A stretch of 64,000 bases of DNA. Origin: Drosophila persimilis. Its lineage: Eukaryota > Arthropoda > Insecta > Diptera > Drosophilidae. The stretch spans positions 1,178,001-1,242,000 of the forward strand of contig NW_020825329.1 of the NCBI RefSeq assembly GCF_003286085.1, written 5' to 3'. Below the pieces are notes generated by a model. That model saw nothing but the letters and a program-made list of their open reading frames with translations. It was not told the origin of the DNA and searched no databases. Both the position numbers and the translations under genes were made by a program. Shown piece after piece: positions 37,005-48,678 of the stretch. Every line of letters starts with the position of its first letter. The first letter of the stretch is position 1.

Positions 37005-38688
37005 ACGAAGATCATTTATTCAATATTATGCTTTCATGAACTTGTATATGAAAACTGGTTATTAAAATCAGAGTTATGGTCGTAACAAATTTGTTTTATT
37101 GTCTTTATATCCAAACACAGCAACATCGATTTATCGTAATCGACCCCGGAAAATTTCCTTTGACCATTGACGATTTATTGTTGTAATCCAAAACCAAAAG
37201 GGAAAAATCCAGTAATTTTTTTTATTTACTGTGGACACAATTCTCATTCCCATATTATTGAGTTTTAACTTTATTTTCATAGTACTTTCACATAACTCTT
37301 AAAATATACAATATGTATTCTTGCCAAACAACATCGAAGATAAACTTTCTGGGTTTTAAATATATATAATTATCTTTGTCATATCTATTTTAGCTTATAT
37401 TTACCAGGTAAATATAAGAGTATAGAGGTTATAGCCAGACTCCAACTCCGTCACCGGCTCTCTATCGCATACGCGTCTTAACATGCCAATGGTCGTGTTA
37501 ATATAACAAATTGCACACATCAGTATGCATGTACAATTGGGATTTGTTCTTTTTATGCAATGAAATAGCGCCCATTTTAATAATCTTACGATAATAATTC
37601 AATGCCATTCTCATTGAACTTAAAAGCTGAAAAGTCATACATAACACATTAAAGACTAAATAATTAATTTATACACATTGATGTCAATAGAAAAACTCCA
37701 ACCAATAGGTAATTTGTCGCGTAGATATTTATAGGACTCGATTTGTTTTTCTCTAAAATAATAATAATAATACCCCTCTGCGACCAACAACTTGGATGTG
37801 GGGATGTGTGTGTCTGTGTTGCACTATCGAGTTATGTTTTTATAATTTAATTTGCTATGCATTTTTTTCGTATCTAATAATTTTTATTCTACGTGATCAC
37901 ATTGAAACTTTTGTTTTAAAAACGCTTTTAGGAGCTATTTTAAGATAGATATTTTGTAATATTTAACATATTATTTCTAGAAGCTTTAACAATTTGCAAC
38001 GTACATATGTATTTACTATGAAAGTTTCAAAATGGCATTAACCTGATTAATATTGCGACATAATCTATCAATTAGCTAAATACATACATCTCCCATGACA
38101 CACGAAATGTATCCGTAGCATGTTTCTATTATCGGCCGAAGCAAGGGTAAGACGTATGTACATCAATTTAGACATATAAATTAATCAAGAGGCATAGTTA
38201 AAAATATAATTATTCTTTTTTTTACATTTTTCAGATGCTTTCAAGCGGCGTCATTAATTTATGTCAATCAATAACAATTGTATTAGCCATCGTAAGAGAC
38301 GTTGCGAGTGGCTTGGCTGAGGTATGTGAATCTGACTGAGTACACTTACATACAAGTTAATTCATTCGATTGTGTTTGAGTTGCTTGTTGGTTACGCTCA
38401 AGTTGTCTATCCTTTAACGCTAGTCGATTTAGTTAAACTATATTATAATACATAAACTAAAAAATACTAATACATCATTCGCTAAATGCTACTGTGTGTG
38501 TGTGTTTATATATATTTTGTTGTTTTTTTTCAAGCTGAAAAATTCACATATTTTAAGGTTTAGTTCTTTCGAACATTGCAAGCTTTTTAATTTTTCCGTC
38601 ACTTTTAATAAGCTCTCGCGTTTGTTAGGAGCCAAGAATGATGCATGCATCTTTTAAAATTGCTTAAATTGGCTTTTATCAATACCCT
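37005..38688. other. Region between the convergent 3' ends of ND-49 and Pur-alpha
   Basis: AT-rich, containing the 3' UTRs of both genes. No transposon was recognised. One 87-base segment bracketed by good splice signals (38235-38321) is listed separately. Confidence 0.5.
38235..38321 (+). other. Exon-like unit of unknown identity
   Basis: A polypyrimidine tract and TTTTTCAG precede 38235, and GAG followed by GTATGTG ends the unit at 38321. The 87 bases are exactly 29 codons, open from an ATG (MLSSGVINLCQSITIVLAIV and nine more residues), with a hydrophobic middle. It is on the opposite strand to Pur-alpha, in its likely 3' UTR. It could be part of a small gene or a chance combination; no partner exon was found. 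Confidence 0.25.
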
Positions 38689-40871
38689 TTATTTAAGACT
38701 ATTTGCAGATGTCGGTAGATTAATGTCGGCAGTGATTGGGTCGGACGTTTTCTTCATTTTGTCGCAGTAATCATTAAAAATATCACGAAAGCGTATCCAG
38801 CATTTCTCCGGGATAGTTATTGAGGTCCGAAAATTGTTTTTCACCTATGACAAATCGTATCGTAATCAGATCTAACAGTCATAAATGTATTATTTTATTA
38901 TCATTATTAATACGTACTTCACTTATCCGCATATAAACTCCACGATTATTTTGCCCAATATCAAAATAAAAGTTTTTATTATCAACCTTCATATGACGCT
39001 CTTCGGGCAAGTCCCCTTTAAACCTAATGAAAAAATAAATATTAAAATATATATTTCTTTTTCTGTTTTTCCATATTCTGTAATATCTAGATGTGTGCCC
39101 GGCAACGCTATTTTTACGCTATTGCTTTACATTGAGTAAAACAATGTTGGAAAAAAGGTCAAGCAGGATTGCAAAAAAATGAGATTTAAATGAAATCCTG
39201 AATATACATTACATGTACATATGTACTTATGAATAAATTGGAATATATATTTATACTATACCCTCCATCATTAGCCCCAAACTCTTCCAGTAAGTCTGTG
39301 AGCGCATCTCGAAACTCGATCATTCCTTGGGCTGGTAGTGCGATTTGCGATCGAGGCCCACCCCTTGTTATGGTTTGTGATACCTTTGAATAGGTATTGT
39401 TAGCCTATGTTTGTCAATAGGATATTTCATACATATTACCCGAAGGAAACGGCCACGGGCATTCTCCTTTAGATCCAAATAATATCTTCTATAATCTTTG
39501 ATCATCATTTCGGACTTCAATTTACCATCCTCCGGCAAATTGTCTGTGTTCGGAGGGCCTGTGTTTTGACCAGCTTATTATTAATAATTATTTTATTAAT
39601 TCCAAAATAATCTAACTAAAACAAAAGAAAATCGTAGATTCGGCTTGCCGATGTTGAAATACCCTTGCAGAATTCAAAAACTTGTCAATTAAGAACGATT
39701 ACAACTACATTACAATGTTGTTTTTGCTTAGCACGTTTTTAATGCTAATTTGAATCGACTTTCTTTTCTCATTTGCCTATAATTTAGTTGTAGGCATTTG
39801 AAAATATTAAATTAAATAACTTTGATTGATCTGGATGGCATCTTTTGACTACCTAGAAATTATTTTCAAGTTCTTGTCCGCTCTGCAAGGGTACATCAAT
39901 AATTTTGTACCTAGTGATGCATAGTAATCACTAAAGGATGATAAGTGGTCGCGAAATTCGGCAGCAGTTGAAAGGGCCAAGTATATTTGACTTCGTCTAC
40001 CATCAGCGCCAATCTGAAATGAAAAAATCTTCCTCAGGTACGAGTAAAACCAATGTGAAGTCTAGTGCCCCGACTATACGACAACACGATAATAGACTGT
40101 TTTTTGACTCTTGCTATATAAATATAAAATTTCAGATTTTTATAAAATCTTAATGAGTTTTGTAAGATGAAATTTAATTGCCATTTTATAGCGCTGTTTT
40201 TGATTATAGCTATGTTGATTACATATGTCGAGAAGGATATTGAATAAATTGACTTTGTAGCTTTTTTTTTTAGTTTTTTGAGACGGAAACAGTACACAAA
40301 TTTTTTATCGCTGGGTAGTCCGAAAGTGATATTAATTTTTAAGCCCTATATATGTACATATGTATAGGAATAACAAATTAAAATTGATGGCGTTTCTTTG
40401 GTCTATCTTAATACTGGACTGATGTCCAGTGTGGTGTAAGTTAATGTACACTTAAAGAAACAAAAAATGAATATGAGCTTTCGTTTTTTTTTTTACCTCG
40501 GCTACTTTAATAAAACGCCCGCGCCGATTTTGTTTTACATCTAGATAGAATCGCTTGGATTGTATTTGAAGCATTTTTGTAGCCAGTTCCTGTTCCACTG
40601 TACCGCCACCTTCAAGAAAATAAGAAATGTAGATGTAGATATTGATATTTATAGCTAAATGCAGTAATAGTAATAGTTGACATATGTACCTTTGCCAGAG
40701 GAATCGAAATCGTTTCTGCTTGAGGAACCCTCCATGTTAGCGACATTATATTCTAGAATAAACATTAGGGGAATGTTGGTCAGTGCACAGGCGACACACT
40801 CGCTGCTTCTTCCTCTTCGACATACTTGATCCTCCTGAGATGCCTTCATCTCCACTTCCAAGATCAGACAT
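38689..40871 (-). CDS. Pur-alpha: Pur-alpha, purine-rich single-stranded nucleic-acid-binding protein
   Basis: Pur-alpha binds purine-rich single-stranded DNA and RNA (GGN repeats) through PUR repeats and acts in transcription and neuronal RNA transport. Eight exons join in phase to 275 aa: 40826-40871, 40690-40752, 40497-40609, 39911-40013, 39440-39558, 39262-39383, 38918-39023 and 38689-38844. The start is [18 protein letters not shown] repeat [21 protein letters not shown], then [24 protein letters not shown] and [12 protein letters not shown] repeat [22 protein letters not shown], then [20 protein letters not shown] and [17 protein letters not shown] repeat [23 protein letters not shown], then [20 protein letters not shown] and [13 protein letters not shown]. 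The ATG was chosen because the small first exon gives an open, in-phase start; a start inside exon 2 (MEGSSS) is the alternative. Motifs and length match the family. Confidence 0.95.
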
Positions 40872-41345
40872 TACGAAATACTGTCAATGAACAATTTTTA
40901 GCTTGGTAAATTTGTGCGTCTATTTCGTTTCTTGACACTTCCGCTCTTTGGTTCGACTTCAACCCAGTCACTGCTCAATCCGTAGCCTACTATGAAAAAG
41001 TGCAGCTCAGCTCATCGTACATGTACATATGTTCAACTATTATTATTATTAGGTATATGCTAAAATGCTAATCTATTACCGAATCGAATAGATATGTGTA
41101 TAATTTCATAGATGAAATGTTTTGTAGCATATATGTACATATGTATGGGTGGTTGGCATTTACAGCACCAGTAGGGACGACTGTCTATATTCCTTCCCAA
41201 CAAGACCACTGTCCAACATATTCTGGACTTTACTGTAATATAATGTAGCTTTATATGTCTCCTCTCTGAGAGAAGTGTGCTTACTCTCTCAATTCTAACG
41301 GTTCTTATAACTTTAGGCAATTTTGCAATAGGGGAGCGAAATGGA

Positions 41346-42447
41346 GCACCAACAAAAATAGCACCAGTAACTGTTTTATGTAATGGCTTCTACTTTTCTG
41401 AGCTTCTTTATATTTTAAGTTCTTGATTGAATTAAAAATCGGTGGCTTTAGGTGATTGTGACAAGAAAGTTAAAAAATTTAAGTAATTATGGGTCTTGGA
41501 AAGCACTAAAGTGAAGAAAAAAGCCAAAGGTTCAAAACTTTCATTTCAGAAGGCAGGACCTATGCTAAGGTGTGGCTGTCTGTTGTTAAAACAAAAATGA
41601 TTAGCAATGCTTTAAAATATGTTTTCAATAAGAAACAGATGGACGAAAGGCCGCGATATCCCCATTTCTCGTCAAGTACCAAAAAAGTTAGATCTTGTTT
41701 ACAAGAACGTAAAATAGGTACTCGTAGTCCAAGGAAAATTCCACTTTTCACGGGAAGGCATAGGGCAAAAAAAAGTTTGGTATGCAAAATAGCAGTAAAG
41801 TTGGGACAAAGAAAAATGGAGAAACACCCTGTGGTCCGACTAAAGCCAAAATTTATTTTTTGGTGTAAAAGGGTCTTGTTCTTGTGTGAAACGACTACCG
41901 AATGCAGAATACAATCCCCTGACTCACATGTAAATTTATTAGACATAGAAAAGCAACCAAAATCGTATGGGCATGATTTTCGTACTAGGCAACATGTCTA
42001 TGTCAATATCAAAGAAACAGTGATACTGCTTTATGCAGAATACGAAATAGAGTTGTTTTGTGTCTTCCAGCAAGAAAATGACCCAAAAAACTAGAAAGAA
42101 AGCTCGAAAGTAGTTCGAGCACAATTCACTTACTTACATGAACTCCATTGCTAATATTTTGGGTTAAGTTAAAAAATATGTTTTTAATGCGGAACCAAAG
42201 AACAATAAAGATCTTTGGAGTATCCTGCATGGTTCGTGGATCAATATCCCAAGGAAAAGATGCGAAAATTAGGTGAGCTTTAGTGTCAATATGTTGAGCT
42301 GCTGTTGTTGCTGCCAAAGGTTTTACAACAAAATTCCAACCTTTAAATACAACTAAAGTAACATAATTTACAAACAAATGAGGAAAGTTTCTTTGTATTT
42401 TATAGTTTTTTGATTTCTTTGTAAATTGGTTCTATTTTTGTTGGTGC
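41346..42447. repeat. Inverted repeat pair flanking an orphan open frame
   Basis: GCACCAACAAAAATAGCACC at 41346-41365 (next base A) is matched in inverted orientation at 42427-42447 with one mismatch over 21 bases. A further partial inverted match (CTGGTGCTATTTTTTACGG) lies near 42600. The arms are about 1.1 kb apart, like the ends of a small transposon, but no target duplication was found and the arms are short. Confidence 0.5.
41597..42094 (+). CDS. Orphan 165-codon open frame, lysine/arginine-rich
   Basis: Not recognised. From the ATG at 41597 the frame reads MISNALKYVFNKKQMDERPR and stays open to 42094. It is strongly basic in its first two-thirds (for example KIPLFTGRHRAKKSLVCK and KLGQRKMEKHP) and ends with an acidic, hydrophobic tail (ILLYAEYEIELFCVFQQEN). 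The open frame extends upstream of the ATG to an acceptor-like TTTCATTTCAG at 41550, so it could be a terminal exon. It is longer than other chance frames in this AT-rich region and lies between the inverted repeats at 41346 and 42427. It might be a relic of a small mobile element, an orphan gene, or chance. A 128-codon frame overlaps it on the other strand. Confidence 0.25.
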   Translation: MISNALKYVFNKKQMDERPRYPHFSSSTKKVRSCLQERKIGTRSPRKIPLFTGRHRAKKSLVCKIAVKLGQRKMEKHPVVRLKPKFIFWCKRVLFLCETTTECRIQSPDSHVNLLDIEKQPKSYGHDFRTRQHVYVNIKETVILLYAEYEIELFCVFQQENDPKN

Positions 42448-43050
42448 CCAAATTTCTGGTAAAATCCTTTTCTTTCCAAATATTTTTATTTGGAGTTTGC
42501 AAATCATACCAGTGCTCTGGGATACGATAAATTATACCTTATATATTAGTCATTAGAACCATTACTTAAGCAAAATCCGTCAATTACACATCAGTCCCCT
42601 GGTGCTATTTTTTACGGCGTAGCTGTATATGTAAATATGTATGTACATAAGTATGTGCACGGTCACAACATAAGGGAATGGGAATGAACGTAAATTTATT
42701 CACGAAAATTGTCATATATACATAGGTTCATCACTGTTAGCGTTTTTCCTTACACACCAAAAACCTTGAACGAATTCGCAATTGCATGTGTACGTACATA
42801 TGGATGTATCTGTATCTACGTACACACAGATACAATTCCGAAAAATGTATTTTTGCTTTTGAGTGTAAGTATAGTACGGTTGATTTATGAGCGTGTATTA
42901 AATTTGTGAGGAACTTCTGTCCTCAAACTTCAAAAACCAACATAAAATACAAAACTAGCATTTTAATTACTTAAAGTTTTTAATTTAAATAAAATCACAA
43001 ATACGTACACACACACACACACACACGCACTTTTTCACGACCGACGAAAA

Positions 43051-43490
43051 CAGTGTGACCTGATCCTCGGAAATGTAACAAAATATACCGTCTCATTTTC
43101 AACATGTATTATAAATATACCAATGAGAAAACGAACGAAGCCCACTTAGGCCCCCTATATTAAAACAAAAGAAAACAAACAACTTGACTTAAACCGCGGA
43201 TATATTAACGTAATTTCTAATAACATTTCTTGTAGGTCCATCCAATCCTTTATATTTGCTTAAAAAATACCACGATAACTGCGATAAAATTCTTCAAGTT
43301 TCATAATTTTCGTGGCTAATATTTCAATACCCACTGGTCGGCAATGGGTAAATCTCTCTATGTCTATGAACGAAAATCATAGTCCTCAATTTTGGTAGTC
43401 GGCTGAATATTACTAGCTTGATAGGACCCTCATCCCTAAACACAGAAGTTTATCCCATTGATGATTTAATTTTCTATCAGATATGCAAAT
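43051..43490 (-). repeat. Further hAT-end repeat with a CAGTGTGACC terminus
   Basis: Starts CAGTGTGACC (43051-43060), then TCCTCGGAAATGTAA, AATATACCGTCTCATTTTCA and ATAAATATACC, as in 22793-22900. After an unrelated stretch, GCTGAATATTACTAGCTTGA and related bases near 43400 match the far part of that repeat. It lies upstream of Pur-alpha in the orientation that would point Motif 1 toward that gene. No DRE is seen in this copy. Confidence 0.65.
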
Positions 43491-45575
43491 TTTAAATGCT
43501 TACTTCTATTTGGTTGTGCCTTATATAAGGTTTTAACAAAAAAGGTCAAAACATGAAACGTAAATAGTACGGAATGTCTCGTTATTTTTAAATGGTTTTC
43601 AAGCTGATTTGAAACGTAATTAACAATCAGGCAGGCTCCGGTTTTAACTTATTTTTGCGTTTTAAGCATAAACGCCCGTTTCCGGGAAAATATGCAGCGT
43701 GATACAAATGATTTTTATTTCAATTTCTCGTTTTAAAGAAAAACGACGGCAGAAAGTGCGCGACTTGGGACGATGAAGTCTTCTTAGATGCAACACCTAA
43801 GTATTTAACATGTCCGACGAACTGTGATGCATGCATATTGAAAACGGGTAAACCTGGTAAACCTGTAACCGAAACCTGTAAAGTACTGCACTTAAATACA
43901 CACTTGTTGCTGCTGATAATAAATAATAGTAAAATATCGAAAAAAAAATTCATTACATCCCGACTGGAAATCGAATCCCGGTGTCTACATATACATGAAT
44001 ATATTTTATTGTAAATATTCTATTGAAAATATTAATTATACATTAATAAATAATATTATAATATATAATATGCAAAAATTATATTCAATAGAAAATATGA
44101 ATAAAAAAATAGAAATAGCGGCTATTGTTTTATACAAATATTCCATCGATTCTCTGCAGCCCTAGCTAAATACCGTTACCGCCGTTACTATTCTAAATAC
44201 CATTCTAGTATATTTCAGCTCCATCTCTGACATGGCCGTGGGAAAATGGTGCCATGGACAGCTGAGTGGGCAACGATAACGATATTTTTTTTGATTCGAG
44301 ATGGCCAGATCAATGTGACCAGCGAACTTGGTTTTAATCAAGACACAGAATCCAATGATTGTTCTTTTGCTAACAACTGATCTCGGAGCAGAAATAAAAA
44401 ATTAAACAAGTGATAAGAGAAAGAGAGAGAAAGACAGTTAACTCCTACATCCGGCTGGAAAGAACAAGAGAAAAGTGCAACGCAAAGACAGTGCTTTATC
44501 TCGAGGCTTTCCATCTTTGATTGCACCCTGTACTTAATTGATCTTAGATTGATCGGATTGATTTGATTTGATCGCTTCGCTTTGTTTTTGTTTCCCTTGT
44601 ATATTATTTTTTAGTAGCCAAAAACAGACGAGATAACAACGTAACGTAGCGCCATTCTATACTATGTTAATTAATTAAATAAGAGTGTATGATAATTATT
44701 TTCCATATATATCATATACATTTTTTTGTATTTTATAAAAAATCCGTAGATGGATTACAAGATCACGACACCGATCCAGACATGAACTAATATTAAACAT
44801 TGTATGTATTGTAAATTGTATGTAAATTGTGTATGTAAATTTATTTAAAATTAAAATTCTCAGGTGGTGAATGAATTTTGCGTGAGTCTCACCCTACCCC
44901 CTTCCATGGACAGAAGTCTTCTTCTTCCAAAATTTTTAATTTTACAAAAGTTCAGAATTTTGGGCGACTTTCGTTCAGTAGACACCAGAGGTGTCTGTGC
45001 AAGAGACAAAACAAAAGATTATGTATTCCGTACTAATTTATCGTAAAATGTGATCGATCATGATAAGGACCAAAATCATTTTCTATCAATAGCTTGATAC
45101 ATCAATCATCACTATTCCTTTATAAACCAAAGTCGCTTCACCTTTGTAAGAATGGAAAAACTACAACTTTAAGACTTGATTCGCAAGAACAATCCGAGTT
45201 TTAAATTAACAAAATCTGAAACCCCCAAGTCAGACAAAGCAGAGAAAGGATAGCCTAAAAGAGAATTGAATGAATCGTCGAACGAAAGTTAAAATGTAAT
45301 TGTTCCTGATCAAATATCTTGGTATTGTATTGTTTAGTATTTTCTAATAACCTATTCGCACAAATAGGCGACCAAATTCCACGAATACATGAATAGTTAA
45401 AAATTGTATAAATTTGCTCAAAATATGTTGTTTAGCCCATTCATAGAAGAAAAAAGTTATTAACCTATCTAACTTAACATGGAAAAATGTACAAATGCTC
45501 TTCACCAATGCTTAGTTTAATACCTTTGGCTTACGTGTTTTCCGCGAAACGTTTACGAACACTAATTTTTCGTTT
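43491..45575. other. Intergenic region between Pur-alpha and Thd1
   Basis: Mostly AT-rich, non-coding. A possible LINE relic lies at about 43740-43935 (see findings). Fragments reminiscent of the GGTATATTTT boxes appear near 44165-44215. No host gene was recognised. Confidence 0.45.
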
Positions 45576-45860
45576 TGTCTCTCTCGCAGCAGACTTGACA
45601 TAATCCCAATCACAAGCTTTTGAGCTTTCGTCTTTCAATTGCTTTCAAATTTGGAGAGAGATAGTCTCACGAACGCGTCCGGCTCGAGCAATCACCTCTG
45701 TACTCGAAAAAATCACCATCAAACCTGAAAAAAGTTGTCGAAATAGCAGCAGAATAAATGGCAGCTGTATCTCAATGCCGCCCAATGTATTTGTATCTCT
45801 CTCGCAGCAGTCTTAACTTAATCACAATCAAAAGCTTAAAGCTTTCGTCTTTCAATTGCG
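45576..45860. repeat. Direct duplication (about 68 bp) upstream of Thd1
   Basis: Two copies, about 45576-45642 and 45793-45860, share in order TCTCTCTCGCAGCAG, CTTRACWTAATC, CAATCA and GAGCTTTCGTCTTTCAATTG or AAGCTTTCGTCTTTCAATTG, with some substitutions. They lie about 150 bp apart, 150-450 bp before the probable first Thd1 exon. Confidence 0.7.
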
Positions 45861-45949
45861 GCATTTTAGTGGAGACGGTTCGTGGCTCGTCGGGTTTTAT
45901 TGAATAGCAGCTAAAAAATATCCATACATCATATCCATAGTTTTGTTTT

Positions 45950-46025
45950 GATTCCCGTGATTGTGATTCCCAGCAATCTGCAGTTATTTAATGCGCGTTT
46001 TGTGACACTCTAATACAAGCGAAAC
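45950..46025 (+). other. Probable Thd1 non-coding first exon
   Basis: CTAATACAAGCGAAAC is followed by a good donor (GTGAGTACAT) at 46026. A matching acceptor (CCATCTTTTCAG) ends at 48465, after which 48466-48678 leads to the Thd1 start codon. This gives a leader exon and a 2.4-kb intron. The 5' limit is not defined by the sequence; the assignment to Thd1 is inference. Confidence 0.45.
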
Positions 46026-48465
46026 GTGAGTACATATCTATGTACTAGTCGCATGCATATTATGTAAATATATATCTACATAAATACTTATTTCTTGCTG
46101 GCTGGGGCTGCTGCTGCTCTTGCTCTCCCCTCCCCGTCCGCATCCACTGAGAAAAGCCAGAAATACATGCATGTGTACATAATAAAATACGAGTACCGTA
46201 CCGCCGACCGACTCGCTGTTATTATACATATCTTTTGTGAACCGAATAAGAATGTGTTCGTATGTTTTGTACGAATTGGCCTTAGTGCTTATGTTAACGA
46301 TATCTAAATTATTAGTTCAATCTATACTATATACATAGGTTATATTTTGGATCATATCTTCCTGTCTCGTTGTCATGAAACTTTTTGAATAATGACTACA
46401 ATCGTAACTGTAATACTGTCCGGGAATCATTGACATTATAGCATTCGAGCATATGATATGTACATATGTATGTACTTATGTATGCACACATGTACATAGT
46501 ATTTCCACGTATGTACATGAACCGGTTGATATGATGTATGTATGTATCGATCAATTGATATCTGGCTACAGATTCCCGACTATAGCCAATTGGCTACCAC
46601 CACAAAAGGCGCCAATTTGAATGATGTGTGTTGTGAATGCTACTGCTTCAGGTGTTCGAATAGTTACAAATGTGCGCCTCAGTTGTTAAGTGTGTTCCTA
46701 TTCGTAGTGTGCTATTAATTTTCCATGATGTTTTCTGAATATACTGGCCTGCACGAATGGCCAACCCAGCTCCAGCTCCCCATGACATCCCAGCAGAAAC
46801 CACCCACCTACCCCATTTCAGCTCCTGCGTTGGATGCACTGTTTTGTTCTTGGTTCGATCTGTGTTAGCTTTCGACTCTCTCGGTTTGGGTCTGACTCAG
46901 TTGCTTTCGGGGCTCTTTCGTGACAGGGATACGTTGTACATGTGAACGAATGCGAATACGTATACTATACGCCTACATGCATATACATATGTACTTTGAT
47001 AAACAGGGTGCCCGTGGCCCTACGCTGTTGCATAAACACTCAAGGGTGCAAATATGATTAGCTATACAGTTTTCTTTTCATTACTTGATTTTCGGCGTAT
47101 AGCCAAATACTATAATATCACACTTATACCATCATATAATACCACCTAGCTAAAGTTTTTTGTTCTTTATTAGATGAGACGTTGGATCCGTACAGTGCAA
47201 AATATATCTATTATACAAGTATAATGATAAAGTACAAAACCCAACCTAATGGTATGCGCAAAAGGACTTACTAGGAAAAGTTAATTCACATTTACGTTAA
47301 TATCTTTAGTAAATGATAAAAATTTAATTGAAGATATGTATATTGTTTAGTATCAATCCCGTTTTCGGTGTCGAACCCTGTAATTCTGAATAACTGTACA
47401 CACAGCCCCACACATGCACACAGCCACACAATATATGAGCTTTTTCGTCAGTGCGGTGCGTACTGGTTTGGATGTTGTTGCTGACTTTGCTAAACTTTCT
47501 GGTACAGTAGTTTGGACACACATGTATGTACGCGTAGGTATATGTATAAACATACATACAGTCAGACATAGCTACATAGGTGCATATAAGATATGTATGT
47601 TTGGATGTACATACATACATATGTATGTACACAAGTATATGCATAACTTGCCATTGCCATTTTTCGCTTCGTTGCATTTGGGGGTTTTGCTTAAATATTA
47701 TGTGTATGCATATTTCAATCTGTATACGTAGTCTAGGGTATGGTATGGTATTTGTAAATAACTTGTAACTTCCTATAGGCACTTAGATTCATCACAGTCG
47801 TAAATATGTATGTACATACAGATGTATATATACATAGCCAACATAATGTGCTGCCTAATATTTTTAAACAGCGATAATGATTGTAGATTCATTCACTCTA
47901 CAATTGATGCAGTTATGTATACTTTCTGTAGAAGTAAAAATATATACATTTGCATATACACACATATACTATATATAATTCATTTTATATTATACTCATA
48001 TGTAGAGAGTATATCACTTGCCACGTGCACGATCAGTCGCTCAAGTCGATCTTTGTGTGTCCATTACCTGTGAGGTGTAAGGGTATACTGAATTCATGCA
48101 AAAGTATATATCTACATATGTATGTAACATATATATTCTTTTACTATGTAGGGATTTGCTGGGTAAATGGGTATGGAAGAAAGGACACCACTGTTTTTCT
48201 TTAAATCTGTTTACTGGGAATATTAGTCAGGCACGAACTATACTTAGTTGACGAACTGTAATAATATACGAACAGTTGACTCTGCAATAATTATTCGATT
48301 ATTGATGCTAATGAAGGATCAACGTGCATATGTATAAAATTTATGTATATTGTGTGAGCTAGTAACACATAAACGAAATGAATGCTTAGAATACTAACAA
48401 AAAAACGCTATATTTTGACACATTTATAATATGTCTTCCGTTTTTTTTATGCCCCATCTTTTCAG
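46026..48465. other. Probable Thd1 leader intron
   Basis: Non-coding, rich in CATA/TATG microsatellites (for example 46450-46545, 47518-47640 and 47800-47835). Several overlapping open frames on both strands here are products of those tetranucleotide repeats. No gene or transposon seen. Confidence 0.45.
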
Positions 48466-48678
48466 TCGTAGATTTGACGTGTCTGCTACTTTATTCTACT
48501 TATTCGGCGCGAATAACTCCTCTATAAAGCCATGAGAAGCGCACGGAAACTTATGTGATCAACTAAGAAAAACATATTCAGGTAGAATTAGATATCGACA
48601 AGTGAATCGGGATGGAATCGGGATAAAACGATTAATAACCACAGTTTTATATATAAATGGGCGTTTAATAACAAGGAG

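Larger units (their letters stand above)
40872..43050. other. Pur-alpha 5' flank with inverted repeats and an orphan frame
   Basis: AT-rich DNA upstream of Pur-alpha (minus strand). It holds an orphan open frame and flanking inverted repeats, given separately, plus CATA/TATG microsatellites near 41020, 42640 and 42790 and a CA repeat at about 43008-43025. The Pur-alpha promoter may be here or at the Motif-1 repeat at 43051. Confidence 0.45.

Noticed and set aside
41560-41946. 128-codon minus-strand frame opposite the orphan frame
   Set aside because: Antisense to the longer plus-strand frame; hydrophobic and Phe-rich as expected for the complement of Lys/Glu-rich codons.
47324-48073. Overlapping frames on both strands rich in Tyr, His, Ile and Cys
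   Set aside because: They arise from CATA/TATG microsatellites in the Thd1 leader intron; all frames look alike.
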